This document shows positions 44,363-52,520 of a stretch of 52,520 nt of DNA, one piece after another. The position numbers were made by a program, and so were the translations under genes. Origin of the DNA: Moraxellaceae bacterium (GTDB lineage: Bacteria; Pseudomonadota; Gammaproteobacteria; Pseudomonadales; Moraxellaceae); the NCBI GenBank assembly GCA_003543245.1, contig DPJB01000009.1, positions 34,782 through 87,301 on the forward strand, written 5' to 3'. Under the pieces are notes generated by a model. The model saw only the letters and a program-made list of their open reading frames with translations, made no database searches and was not told where the DNA came from. The number at the start of each line of letters is the position of its first letter. Position 1 is the first letter of the stretch.

Positions 44363-45094
44363 TCAGCGCGGATCATTTTCAATAAGCGTGCCTTCCGACT
44401 CGCCAACCATGAGATTGAGCAACGCACCGGCCTTGTTCATGTTGAACACGCGCAGCGGCATCCGGTGATCACGACACAGGCAGATGGCGGTGAGATCCAT
44501 CACCCCCAGCTTCTTGTCGAGAACTTCATCGAAAGTCAGGAAGTCGTACTTGATGGCCGTGGGATCTTTCACCGGGTCTGCATTGTAAACCCCGTCCACC
44601 TTGGTGGCCTTGAGCACGAGATCGGCATTGATCTCGATACCACGCAAACAAGCTGCCGTGTCCGTTGTGAAAAACGGATTCCCGGTGCCTGCGACAAAAA
44701 TCAGCACATCACCGCTTTGCAGATAACGGACGGCGGCACGACGGTCGTAATGGTCCACCACGCCGCTCATGGGAATGGCCGACATCAGACGGGTCTTGAT
44801 GTTATTGCGCTCCAGGGCATCGCGCATGGCAATCCCGTTCATCACGGTTGCCAGCATTCCCATGTGATCACCCGCAACACGGTCCAGGCCGGCCGCCTGC
44901 AGGGACGCCCCCCGGAACAGATTGCCTCCACCCACCACAATACCGATCTGGACACCAATCCCGACCAGCTGGCCGATCTCCAGCGCCAGGCGGGACAAGA
45001 CCTTGGAATCAATACCACCATCTGCATCGCCGGCCAGTGCCTCACCGGATAGTTTGAGCAGGATACGCTTGTGTGCGGGGTTACGATCGGCCAT
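44363..45094 (-). CDS. pyrH: UMP kinase
   Basis: A 243-residue hexameric enzyme of the amino acid kinase family making UDP from UMP, regulated by GTP and UTP. The N-terminal RILLKLSGEALAG phosphate-binding block is present. IVVGGGNLFRG, and GTGNPFFTTDTAACLRGIEI near residue 135, define the nucleotide sites. The ATG at 45094 follows GAGGA; the frame extends eleven codons further without conservation. A terminator between tsf and pyrH suggests that pyrH has its own promoter or depends on readthrough. Confidence 0.97.
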   Translation of the reverse strand: MADRNPAHKRILLKLSGEALAGDADGGIDSKVLSRLALEIGQLVGIGVQIGIVVGGGNLFRGASLQAAGLDRVAGDHMGMLATVMNGIAMRDALERNNIKTRLMSAIPMSGVVDHYDRRAAVRYLQSGDVLIFVAGTGNPFFTTDTAACLRGIEINADLVLKATKVDGVYNADPVKDPTAIKYDFLTFDEVLDKKLGVMDLTAICLCRDHRMPLRVFNMNKAGALLNLMVGESEGTLIENDPR

Positions 45095-45183
45095 GGCGTC
45101 CTCGGGCAGTTTCCTGAAAGCAGTCATCAGGACAGTACGAAAAGTGGCGGAATCTTACCGCAAGATGCGGGGACTTGCCCAAG

Positions 45184-45209
45184 AAAAAGGCCCCAGCAGG
45201 GGCCTTTTT
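45184..45209 (-). terminator. Terminator after tsf
   Basis: AAAAAGGCCCC-AGCA-GGGGCCTTTTT (read on the plus strand) is a symmetric eleven-pair hairpin, 18 bases past the tsf stop. It has a clean T-run in the leftward direction. Confidence 0.9.
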
Positions 45210-45226
45210 CCTTCACCAACAGTATC

Positions 45227-46108
45227 TTACTTGTTGGCAGCAGCGGCAGCCTGGGCTTCGGCCACTTCAGCAGCGAAGTCAACTTCCTTCTTCGCAATGC
45301 CTTCACCCACTTCCAGGCGAACGAACTGGACAACCTTGGCGCCGGACTTGGCCAGCAGTGCGCCAACCTTGGTATCCGGGTCCTTCACGAAGGCCTGTTC
45401 AACCAGAGACACTTCGGACAGGTACTTCTTCACGGAGCCCTCCACCATCTTTTCAACAATGTTGGCAGGCTTGCCGGACTCGGCAGCCTTGGCCGCAGCG
45501 ATTTCACGCTCCTTGGCAATCAGGGCCGGCGACACATCTTCCGGCGCAATGGCTTCGGGCTTGGCGGCAGCAATGTGCATGGCAACATCACGGGCCAGCT
45601 CGTCATTACCACCTTCCAGCGCCACCACCACACCGATCTTCAGGCCGTGGATGTAGGACGCCAGCAGGGCACCTTCCACCAGCTGCGCACGACGCACCTG
45701 GATGTTTTCACCGATCTTCTGGACCAGGGCCACACGAGCCTCTTCAACGGTCTGGCCGTCGTAGTCCAGACCAGCAATCCTGGTCACATCCGTTTCACGG
45801 GCAGCGAGAGCAATCCGGGCAACCTTGTTGGCGAACGCTGCAAAATTGTCGTCACGTGCCACGAAGTCAGTCTGGCTGTTCACTTCCAGAAGGATGGCCG
45901 TATTGCCTTCCTGGGCCACAATGATGGCACCTTCGGCGGCGATGCTGCCGGCCTTCTTGGCGGCCTTGGCCTGACCGGACTTGCGCAGGTTGTCGATGGC
46001 GGTTTCGATATCGCCACTGGCTTCAGTAAGTGCTTTCTTGCACTCCATCATGCCCAGGCCGGTACGGTCACGCAGTTCTTTCACGAGGCTGGCGGTAATC
46101 TCTGCCAT
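45227..46108 (-). CDS. tsf: Elongation factor Ts
   Basis: A 293-residue guanine nucleotide exchange factor for EF-Tu. The N-terminal UBA-like domain has LRDRTGLGMMECKKALTEA. The TDFVARD segment (about 82-88) is the EF-Tu nucleotide-pocket wedge, and dimerisation-type and C-terminal modules follow. GAGGA precedes the ATG. It is 137 bases after rpsB with a long hairpin between, and ends at a strong terminator. Confidence 0.97.
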   Translation of the reverse strand: MAEITASLVKELRDRTGLGMMECKKALTEASGDIETAIDNLRKSGQAKAAKKAGSIAAEGAIIVAQEGNTAILLEVNSQTDFVARDDNFAAFANKVARIALAARETDVTRIAGLDYDGQTVEEARVALVQKIGENIQVRRAQLVEGALLASYIHGLKIGVVVALEGGNDELARDVAMHIAAAKPEAIAPEDVSPALIAKEREIAAAKAAESGKPANIVEKMVEGSVKKYLSEVSLVEQAFVKDPDTKVGALLAKSGAKVVQFVRLEVGEGIAKKEVDFAAEVAEAQAAAAANK

Positions 46109-46191
46109 GTCAGCAATCCTCTAGTGTTGGCGCCGGGGCAGCATTGCCCTCAGCAGGAAAAAATTCTGGAAGGCAAAAGCCTTTTTGCATG

Positions 46192-46223
46192 ATGAACAAA
46201 GGGGGCGATGCCCCCTTTGTTCA
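46192..46223 (-). other. Long hairpin in the rpsB-tsf intercistronic region
   Basis: ATGAACAAAGGGGGC-GAT-GCCCCCTTTGTTCAT (plus strand) is a perfect fifteen-pair inverted repeat, 23 bases beyond the rpsB stop. No leftward T-run follows. Escherichia coli rpsB-tsf has an intercistronic attenuator in this place; whether this one attenuates or protects the rpsB transcript end is inference. Confidence 0.8.
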
Positions 46224-46245
46224 TGCAAGGTCGATATTGCCGGTA

Positions 46246-46992
46246 TTACTCGGCAGCTTCGCCTGCCACTTCCACAAAGCCGTCAGCTTCGCGGCCGCTG
46301 TGGGTAGCAGCAAATTCCTTGCCTTCGAGCACGGCATCAGCCATGGCACCGACATACAGCTGCACGGCACGGATGGCGTCATCGTTACCCGGAATCACAT
46401 AATCCACACCAGCAGGATTGGAGTTGGTGTCGACAATACCGATCACCGGAATACCCAGCTTGTTGGCTTCGGTGATGGCAATCTTTTCATGATCCACGTC
46501 CACCACGAAAATGGCATCAGGCAGGCCGCCCATGTCCTTGATACCGCCAAGGGACTTTTCCAGCTTTTCCATTTCGCGGGTGCGCTCCAGCGCTTCGCGC
46601 TTGGTCAGCTTGGCGAAGGTGCCGTCTTGTACCTGTGCTTCCAGGTCCTTCAGACGCTTGATGGACTGGCGGATGGTCTTCCAGTTGGTGAGCATGCCAC
46701 CCAGCCAGCGGTGATCGACGAAAGGCATGCCGGCACGGGTGGCCTGTTCGCGAATGATCGGGGCTGCAGCACGCTTGGTACCCACGAACAGCACCTTGTT
46801 CTTGTTCGACGCCAGCTTGTTGACGTAGGTCAGCGCGTCATTCAGGGCCGGAACGGTGTGTTCGAGGTTGATAATGTGAATCTTGTTACGGGCACCGAAG
46901 ATGTACTGAGCCATCTTGGGATTCCAGAAACGGGTCTGGTGACCGAAATGTGCGCCTGCTTGCAGCAGTTCGCGCATGGTGACTTGTGCCAT
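46246..46992 (-). CDS. rpsB: 30S ribosomal protein S2
   Basis: A 248-residue ribosomal protein. The N-terminal MAQVTMRELLQAGAHFGHQTR block, NLEHT, LFVGTKRAA, DHRWLGGMLTNWKT and the central DVDHEKIAITEANKLGIPVIGIVDTN are all typical. The C-terminus is a short acidic tail. GGAG is upstream. It heads the leftward run through tsf, after a roughly 150-base structured leader. Confidence 0.99.
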   Translation of the reverse strand: MAQVTMRELLQAGAHFGHQTRFWNPKMAQYIFGARNKIHIINLEHTVPALNDALTYVNKLASNKNKVLFVGTKRAAAPIIREQATRAGMPFVDHRWLGGMLTNWKTIRQSIKRLKDLEAQVQDGTFAKLTKREALERTREMEKLEKSLGGIKDMGGLPDAIFVVDVDHEKIAITEANKLGIPVIGIVDTNSNPAGVDYVIPGNDDAIRAVQLYVGAMADAVLEGKEFAATHSGREADGFVEVAGEAAE

Positions 46993-47142
46993 GAGAAACT
47001 CCAGTATGGGTTAGGCCTCCACATGTCCCGATTGCCCACCCTCCTTTCTCGGAAGGCACCCAGGCAGCCGTGACGACATGTGTGCGGTTTCAGGGATGTC
47101 GCCTTTTGGCACCCCCGCTTAACGCGGGTTTGCTGAAAAGCG
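46993..47142 (-). promoter_or_regulatory. Structured 5' leader of rpsB
   Basis: About 150 bases separate the predicted transcription start from the rpsB ATG. The leader holds at least one stable hairpin (AACCCGC-GTTAA-GCGGGGGT, 47112-47130). In Escherichia coli and related gammaproteobacteria the rpsB leader mediates repression by protein S2; the same role is inferred from position, length and structure, not from a sequence match. Confidence 0.45.
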
Positions 47143-47148
47143 CGGCGC

Positions 47149-47177
47149 TTTATACCATAGGCCCCCTTTCGCCTCAA
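47149..47177 (-). promoter_or_regulatory. Sigma-70-type promoter of rpsB
   Basis: Leftward, TTGAGG (47172-47177) and TATAAA (47149-47154) are 17 bases apart, and TGG precedes the -10 as a partial extended element. Just downstream is GCGCCGCG, a GC-rich discriminator as in stringently controlled ribosomal promoters. The promoter lies within the 225-base gap shared with the divergent map gene. Confidence 0.75.
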
Positions 47178-47217
47178 CCGCTGGCCGCCCACCGGACAGC
47201 TCCATGCCGAGACCCCA

Positions 47218-48003
47218 ATGAGCCAGTTGATCAAGACCCCCGACGATATTGAAGGCATGCGCGTAGCCGGCCGCCTGGCAGCGGAAGTGCTCGACATGAT
47301 CGGGCCTTATGTAAAGCCCGGGGTCAGTACAGGCGAACTTGACCGTATCTGCCATGACTATATCGTCAATGTACAGAAGGCCATCCCGGCCCCCCTGAAC
47401 TACAAGGGCTTCCCCAAGAGCATCTGCACCTCGGTCAACCATGTGGTCTGCCATGGCATCCCCAGCGAGACCAAGATTCTCAAGGAAGGCGACATCATCA
47501 ATATCGACATCACCGTGATCAAGAACGGCTACTTTGGCGACACCAGCAAGATGTATGTGGCCGGCAAGGCATCCATCCTGGCTGAACGCCTGATCCGCGT
47601 CACCCAGGAGTGCCTGTACAAGTCACTGGCTGTGGTGAAGCCGGGCTGCCGTCTCGGCGACATTGGCCACGCCATCCAGAAGCATGCAGAAGCCAACCGT
47701 TTCTCCGTCGTTCGCGACTTTTGTGGCCATGGTATCGGCAAGGTTTTCCACGAAGACCCCCAGATCCTGCACTATGGCCAGCCCGGTACCGGCATGGAAC
47801 TGCAGGCAGGCATGACGTTCACGATCGAACCCATGATCAACGCCGGCAGCTATCATACAAAGGTGCTTCCGGACGGCTGGACGGCCGTCACCAAGGATCA
47901 CAAGCTCTCGGCACAATGGGAGCACACCCTGCTGGTGACACCAACCGGCGTGGAAGTGCTGACCGCCCGTAGCGAAGAAGACCTCAGCTTTCTTGGGGCC
48001 TGA
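47218..48003 (+). CDS. map: Methionine aminopeptidase type I
   Basis: A 261-residue dinuclear metalloenzyme that removes the initiator methionine. The pita-bread fold residues are present: the histidine of NHVVCHGIP, the two aspartates in INIDITVIKNGYFGDTSKMY, the histidine in CGHGIGKVFHEDP, and the glutamates of TIEPMI and QWEHTLLV. It is divergent from rpsB, the usual arrangement, and 31 bases before glnD. The ribosome site is weak (GAGACC). Confidence 0.97.
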   Translation: MSQLIKTPDDIEGMRVAGRLAAEVLDMIGPYVKPGVSTGELDRICHDYIVNVQKAIPAPLNYKGFPKSICTSVNHVVCHGIPSETKILKEGDIINIDITVIKNGYFGDTSKMYVAGKASILAERLIRVTQECLYKSLAVVKPGCRLGDIGHAIQKHAEANRFSVVRDFCGHGIGKVFHEDPQILHYGQPGTGMELQAGMTFTIEPMINAGSYHTKVLPDGWTAVTKDHKLSAQWEHTLLVTPTGVEVLTARSEEDLSFLGA

Positions 48004-48034
48004 ACCCCATACCCCACACGCGGACACCACGCAT

Positions 48035-50698
48035 ATGAATGCTGCCATTGATACCACGCTCTTCGACCCGGCGAGCCTGGACACCGGGGAAGCATTACCA
48101 CGGGGCGCTTACCGCGAGGCACTGAGAAAAGCCCGGGAAGTGCTGTTTGAGCGTTTTCGGGCAGGGGAAGACATCCGCCGGCTGGTCGGCATGCGCGCCT
48201 GGGTGATCGATCAGATACTTGCGCACGCATGGTGCGCCCTCAAGCTGGACGCCTACACCGACGTCGCACTGCTCGCCGTCGGCGGCTATGGCCGGGGCGA
48301 ACTACATCCCGGCTCTGACATTGACGTGCTTGTCCTGCATGACCAGACCACGCTTGGTGAAGCCGAAGGGCAAGCAATCAGCAGCTTTATTACCCTGTTA
48401 TGGGACCTGGGCCTGGAAGTCGGCTCCAGTGTCCGCTCACAGGAAGAGTGCATAGAGGCGGCACGAGAGGACATCACCATTGCCACCAACCTGATGGAAT
48501 CCCGCACCATCATTGGCAACGAGTCTTTACGGGAAGCCATGCTGGCGCGTACCGGCCCCGAGCATCTGTGGCCCGGCAAGGCGTTCTTCAAGGCGAAGTG
48601 GGACGAACAGATTGCCCGGCATGCCAAGCACAACAATACCGAATACAACCTTGAGCCAGACATCAAGAATGCCCCCGGCGGCCTGCGCGACATCCAGACC
48701 GTAGGCTGGGTGGCCAAACGCCATTTCGGCGCGGCGACCCTGCAGGACCTGGTCGGGCACGGCTTCATTACCGAAAACGAGTTTCACCAGCTCGACGAAG
48801 GACTGTCCCTGCTCTGGCGCATCCGCTTTGCCCTGCACATGATTGCCGGGCGCAGTGAAAACCGTTTGCTGTTTGATTATCAGCGCCAGATTGCCCTGCT
48901 CTTCGGCTATACAGACACCAATGCCAACCGTGCCGTCGAGCAGCTCATGAAGTCCTATTACCGGGCCGCCATGACCATCTCGATGCTGAACGAAATGCTG
49001 CTGCAGTATTTTGACGAGGCCATTCTGCGTGCCGAGGACGATGCCGTTATAACGCAGGTCAACTCCCGCTTCCAGTTGCGTGACGGTTACATAGAGACCA
49101 CCAGCAACCAGGTCTTTCAGCGGACGCCCGCCGCCCTGATGGAAATATTTGTCCTGCTCGGCAATGACGCCAACATCCTCGGCGTACGCGCAAGCACCAT
49201 CCGGCTCATCATGGAAAGCGCCGAAAAAATTGACGACCGCTTTCGCAATGACATCCGCAACACATCGCTTTTCATGGAACTGCTGCGTTGCAAGCATGCC
49301 CTGTTCTCATCGTTGCGGCGCATGAAACGGTACGGCGTGCTCGGCCGCTATATTCCTGCCTTTGGCAATATCATCGGGCAGATGCAGTATGACCTTTTCC
49401 ATATCTACACGGTTGATGCGCACACCCTGCTGGTATTGAAAAACATGCGCCGCTTCCGCTATCCGGAAGTCGAAGAACACTTTCCGGTGGTGGCAAAAAT
49501 TGCCCAGTTACTGCCCAAGATCGAACTGCTTTATCTGGCTGGTCTTTTTCATGACATTGCCAAGGGACGCGGTGGCGATCACTCAGAGCTTGGCGCAGTC
49601 GATGCCCATGCATTTTGCCTGCACCACGGCCTTGGAAGGTGGGATGCCAATCTGGTGGCATGGCTTGCGCAGAATCATCTTGTCATGTCGATGACGGCAC
49701 AAAAAAAAGATGTATCTGATCCTGATGAAATCAATGAGTTTGCGCGCAAGGTCGGAGACATCGTGCACCTCGACTACCTTTACGCCCTGACAGTTGCCGA
49801 CATTTGTGCCACCAACCCCACGCTCTGGAGCTCATGGCGCGCCAGCCTGTTACGCCAGCTTTACACCCAGACCAAGCGGGCATTGCGTCGCGGCCTTGGC
49901 AACCCCATCGACAAGCAGGAGTGGATAGATGAAACACGTGCGGCCGCACTGAGCCTGCTGCAATCCGCCCGGATTGACCCTGCTGCGGTCAACAGCATCT
50001 GGGACAACCTGGGCGATGATTACTTCCTTCGTGAAAATGCCACCGATATCGCCTGGCACACGCAGGCCATCCTGGAACACCTCAATGACGCACGCCCTCT
50101 GGTGCTGATCAGGAAAAGCACAAACGAACAGTTTGAGGGTGCTACCCAGATATTCATTCATACGCGCGACATGCCCAACCTGTTCGCCGCCACAGTGGCC
50201 GCCATGGACCAGCTGCACCTGACCGTACTGGATGCGCGAATCATTACTGCCAAAACACACTTCTCCCTCGACACCTATATCGTGCTCGACGAGAACGGCG
50301 CACCGATTCATGACGAGCGACGCCTTGGCATTATCCAAGACACCCTGATGCAGACCCTGTCCAACCCTGACCGCTTTCCCGAAATCGTTCAGCGCCGTAT
50401 GCCGAGGCAGCTCAAGCACTTCGATGTCAAAACGACCGTCACCATCAGCAACGACATCGTCAACCAGCGCACCATTGTCGAAGTCATGACACTGGACCGC
50501 CCCGGCCTGCTGGCACGCATCGGACGCATCTTCATGGAGGCCGGCGTAGATCTGCAGAACGCCCGCATTGCTACACTGGGAGAGCGGGCCGAAGACGTTT
50601 TCTTCATTACCAACAAGCAACAACAACCGATCTCGGATCCGGATGTGTGTAACCAACTGGCTGATCGTCTGCGTGAGCAACTGGATCAGCCTAACTGA
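48035..50698 (+). CDS. glnD: Bifunctional uridylyltransferase/uridylyl-removing enzyme GlnD
   Basis: An 887-residue sensor of glutamine that uridylylates or deuridylylates PII proteins and so sets glutamine synthetase activity. The nucleotidyltransferase domain has GGYGRGE (about 83-89) and the metal pair in GSDIDVLVL (about 93-101). The HD hydrolase domain has FHDIAKGRGGDHSELG with H506/D507. Two C-terminal ACT domains (about 695-780 and 805-885) bind glutamine. The start at 48035 fits the family length; an in-frame ATG at 47993 would overlap map. The ribosome site is poor, so coupling to map is possible. It is 20 bases from dapC. Confidence 0.97.
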   Translation: MNAAIDTTLFDPASLDTGEALPRGAYREALRKAREVLFERFRAGEDIRRLVGMRAWVIDQILAHAWCALKLDAYTDVALLAVGGYGRGELHPGSDIDVLVLHDQTTLGEAEGQAISSFITLLWDLGLEVGSSVRSQEECIEAAREDITIATNLMESRTIIGNESLREAMLARTGPEHLWPGKAFFKAKWDEQIARHAKHNNTEYNLEPDIKNAPGGLRDIQTVGWVAKRHFGAATLQDLVGHGFITENEFHQLDEGLSLLWRIRFALHMIAGRSENRLLFDYQRQIALLFGYTDTNANRAVEQLMKSYYRAAMTISMLNEMLLQYFDEAILRAEDDAVITQVNSRFQLRDGYIETTSNQVFQRTPAALMEIFVLLGNDANILGVRASTIRLIMESAEKIDDRFRNDIRNTSLFMELLRCKHALFSSLRRMKRYGVLGRYIPAFGNIIGQMQYDLFHIYTVDAHTLLVLKNMRRFRYPEVEEHFPVVAKIAQLLPKIELLYLAGLFHDIAKGRGGDHSELGAVDAHAFCLHHGLGRWDANLVAWLAQNHLVMSMTAQKKDVSDPDEINEFARKVGDIVHLDYLYALTVADICATNPTLWSSWRASLLRQLYTQTKRALRRGLGNPIDKQEWIDETRAAALSLLQSARIDPAAVNSIWDNLGDDYFLRENATDIAWHTQAILEHLNDARPLVLIRKSTNEQFEGATQIFIHTRDMPNLFAATVAAMDQLHLTVLDARIITAKTHFSLDTYIVLDENGAPIHDERRLGIIQDTLMQTLSNPDRFPEIVQRRMPRQLKHFDVKTTVTISNDIVNQRTIVEVMTLDRPGLLARIGRIFMEAGVDLQNARIATLGERAEDVFFITNKQQQPISDPDVCNQLADRLREQLDQPN

Positions 50699-50718
50699 CA
50701 AGGCAAGGAGTGCATGAC

Positions 50719-51909
50719 ATGAATCCCGAACTTGCCCGGCTACAAGCCTACCCGTTCGAGCGACTCGCCCAACTGTTCAAGGAGCTGACGCCGCCAGCCA
50801 GGTTGTCCCCCATCGCCCTGTCGATCGGGGAACCGCGGCACGCGTCGCCTGATTTCGTGAAGCAGACCCTGATCGACAATTTGTCGAAGCTGGCAGTCTA
50901 TCCGACCACCAAGGGCCTGCCCGTCCTGCGCGAAACCATTGGCAGCTGGCTGAAAAACCGCTTCAAACTGGACAGGATTGATGCGGACAGCGAAATCCTG
51001 CCTGTCATGGGCACCCGCGAGGCACTGTTTTCCTTCACTCAGGCAGCTGTGGATCGCTCGAAAAAGTCTCTGGTACTGATGCCGGCGCCGTTCTACCAGA
51101 TTTACGAAGGTGCAGCGTATCTGGCCGGTGCCGAACCCCATTACCTGCCCTGTTCTGCAGAAAACGGCTTTATTCCGGATTACGATGCCGTGCCAGACTC
51201 TATCTGGGCACACACACAACTGCTGTTTGTCTGCTCGCCAGGCAACCCGACCGGGGCCGTCACCAGCAGGGAAACACTGAAAAAACTGATTGCACTTGCC
51301 GACAAGCACAACTTCATCATCGTGTCAGATGAGTGCTACTCGGAAATCTATTTCGACGAAGCCAATCCACCGGTCGGCCTGCTGCAGGTATGCGCCGAAA
51401 CGGGTCGCCATGATTATGCACGCTGCATCGTCTTCCACTCTCTGTCCAAGCGCTCCAACCTGCCCGGCTTGCGTTCGGGCTTTGTGGCCGGCGACGCCAA
51501 ACTGCTCAAGCCCTACCTGCTCTATCGTACCTACCATGGCGCTGCCATGCCGGTTCAGCACCAGCTGGCATCGGTTGCCGCATGGCAGGACGAGGCACAC
51601 GTTGCCGAGAACCGGGCGCTGTACCGGCACAAGTTTGCCGAGTTCAAATCCATCATGGAGCCGGTATACTCGCTCACCATGCCGGATGCCGGCTTCTATT
51701 TCTGGATGCGCACCCCCATTGACGATGATGTCTTTGCTCAGCGCCTTTATGAAGAAATGAATGTCACCGTCCTGCCCGGCCGTTTTCTGGGTCGTGAAGT
51801 GAATGACCGCAACCCTGGCGCCAGCCATGTGCGACTGGCGCTGGTAGCATCGCCGGAAGAATGTGCCGAAGCCGCACATCGACTGCGCGACTTCATGAAA
51901 TCCCTTTGA
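50719..51909 (+). CDS. dapC: Succinyldiaminopimelate transaminase
   Basis: A 396-residue fold type I PLP aminotransferase acting on N-succinyl-2-amino-6-ketopimelate in lysine and peptidoglycan-precursor synthesis. The PLP lysine is K244 in SLSKRSNLPGLRSG. The CSPGNPTGAV and SDECYSEIYFD blocks supply the cofactor contacts. The ATG at 50719 is eight bases after AAGGAG; the GTG at 50710 three codons earlier would be inside that ribosome site. The next gene is dapD, whose product makes the succinylated precursor, so specificity for DapC rather than a generic aspartate aminotransferase is well supported. Confidence 0.94.
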   Translation: MNPELARLQAYPFERLAQLFKELTPPARLSPIALSIGEPRHASPDFVKQTLIDNLSKLAVYPTTKGLPVLRETIGSWLKNRFKLDRIDADSEILPVMGTREALFSFTQAAVDRSKKSLVLMPAPFYQIYEGAAYLAGAEPHYLPCSAENGFIPDYDAVPDSIWAHTQLLFVCSPGNPTGAVTSRETLKKLIALADKHNFIIVSDECYSEIYFDEANPPVGLLQVCAETGRHDYARCIVFHSLSKRSNLPGLRSGFVAGDAKLLKPYLLYRTYHGAAMPVQHQLASVAAWQDEAHVAENRALYRHKFAEFKSIMEPVYSLTMPDAGFYFWMRTPIDDDVFAQRLYEEMNVTVLPGRFLGREVNDRNPGASHVRLALVASPEECAEAAHRLRDFMKSL

Positions 51910-51918
51910 GTTTTCCGT

Positions 51919-51957
51919 AAGGTCGACAGCGCCATGATTGCTGGTGCTATCGACCTT
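51919..51957 (+). other. Long imperfect hairpin between dapC and dapD
   Basis: AAGGTCGA-c-AGCGCCA, loop TGATTGC, TGGTGCT-a-TCGACCTT makes a sixteen-position stem with one C-A mismatch and one G-U pair. It fills most of the 76-base gap. The following bases (GCATTTGTC) are not a good T-run, so it may be a partial terminator or a processing site. Confidence 0.6.
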
Positions 51958-51985
51958 GCATTTGTCTTGTCCTATGGAGTTCACC

Positions 51986-52520
51986 ATGAGCCTGCAACAA
52001 CTGATTGAAGACGCCTTCGAGCGTCGTACCGAATTCTCGCCCTCCAATACCCCCTCTGACGTGCGTGCAGCCGTCAATGAGGCTCTTGCCGCTCTTGATG
52101 CCGGCAAACTGCGCGTGGCAGAAAAGATCAATGGCGAATGGGCTGTGCACCAGTGGCTGAAGAAGGCCGTGCTACTGTCCTTCCGCCTTAATGACAACGC
52201 TCCCATCGCAGGCGGTGGTGGCATCCAGTTTTATGACAAGGTCCCCACCAAGTTTGCCGACTGGACGGCAGATCAGTTTGCGGCCGCAGGTGTGCGCGTG
52301 GTGCCTCCGGCAGTCGCACGCAAGGGCGCCTATATTGCCCGCAACGTGGTACTGATGCCGTCCTATGTCAATATTGGCGCCTATGTGGATGAAGGGTCCA
52401 TGGTGGACACCTGGGCCACTGTCGGCTCCTGCGCCCAGATCGGCAAGAATGTGCACCTCTCCGGCGGTGTTGGCATTGGTGGCGTACTGGAGCCGCTGCA
52501 GGCCAATCCGACCATCATCG
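51986..52520 (+). CDS. dapD: Tetrahydrodipicolinate N-succinyltransferase (5' part)
   Basis: The first 178 codons are in the window; the gene runs off the right edge. The product uses succinyl-CoA to make N-succinyl-2-amino-6-ketopimelate. An N-terminal helical domain starts MSLQQLIEDAFERR. The left-handed beta-helix of hexapeptide repeats then begins, with MPSYVNIGAYVDEGSMVDTW and the GSCAQIGKNVHLSGGVGIGG block near the cut. GGAG lies upstream of the ATG. It is downstream of dapC in the same direction. Confidence 0.95.
   Translation, partial: MSLQQLIEDAFERRTEFSPSNTPSDVRAAVNEALAALDAGKLRVAEKINGEWAVHQWLKKAVLLSFRLNDNAPIAGGGGIQFYDKVPTKFADWTADQFAAAGVRVVPPAVARKGAYIARNVVLMPSYVNIGAYVDEGSMVDTWATVGSCAQIGKNVHLSGGVGIGGVLEPLQANPTII

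Noticed and set aside
42838..46192. Plus-strand frames of 430 and 373 codons opposite uppS-frr and tsf
   Set aside because: These are shadows of confidently identified minus-strand genes; no motif or ribosome site is seen.

Overview
The window is a gene-dense, mostly housekeeping stretch of a gammaproteobacterial chromosome, most like Pseudomonadales. The evidence is the FabA/FabB unsaturated fatty acid pair, PlsB, an AlgP-like histone H1-type protein, the run rpsB-tsf-pyrH-frr-uppS-cdsA-dxr-rseP-bamA-skp-lpxD-fabZ-lpxA-lpxB-rnhB-dnaE-accA-tilS, and the neighbouring map-glnD-dapC-dapD run. Base composition is moderately GC-rich throughout, except for one AT-rich gap at about 17.5-18.0 kb. I see no tRNA or rRNA gene, insertion sequence, prophage, CRISPR array or clear genomic island. 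The genus cannot be fixed from the sequence alone.

Layout. 0.2-6.1 kb is a regulatory and small-gene region: a tandem-domain universal stress protein divergent from an oxygen-sensing Fnr/Anr regulator, a small Mpo1-like membrane protein, a membrane-anchored class III adenylate cyclase, a stand-alone Hpt phosphotransfer protein, an unrecognised 130-residue protein and a patatin-like phospholipase. 6.1-11.8 kb carries lipid and ion genes: thioesterase II (tesB), a CorA-type transporter, an HSL-type esterase and plsB. 11.8-16.5 kb is a tightly packed leftward block: yoaA helicase, tsaB, a hotdog thioesterase, uppP and rsmJ. 16.7-17.4 kb is the Lys/Ala-rich AlgP-like protein. 18-20 kb has hemH and adk, each closed by its own terminator. 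20-24.3 kb holds the second half of a cytochrome c maturation system (ccmF-G-H-I) without ccmABCDE beside it. 24.6-26.4 kb is fabA-fabB.

26.5-47 kb is one long leftward run. Read in transcription order it begins with rpsB and tsf (translation), then pyrH and frr, uppS, cdsA and dxr (undecaprenyl, phospholipid and isoprenoid synthesis), rseP, bamA and skp (envelope stress and outer-membrane assembly), lpxD, fabZ, lpxA and lpxB (lipid A), rnhB and dnaE (replication), accA (malonyl-CoA) and tilS. Starts are closely coupled, with several TGATG or ATGA overlaps. A strong-looking promoter and a structured leader precede rpsB, a long hairpin separates rpsB from tsf, and a textbook terminator separates tsf from pyrH. 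47.2 kb to the right edge runs rightward: map, glnD, dapC and the first 178 codons of dapD.

I looked for an undescribed system and did not find a convincing one. The items most worth following are small: the unknown protein and lone Hpt beside the adenylate cyclase, the repeat-built AlgP-like protein with the AT-rich gap next to it, the split ccm cluster, and the RNA structures around rpsB-tsf and dapC-dapD.
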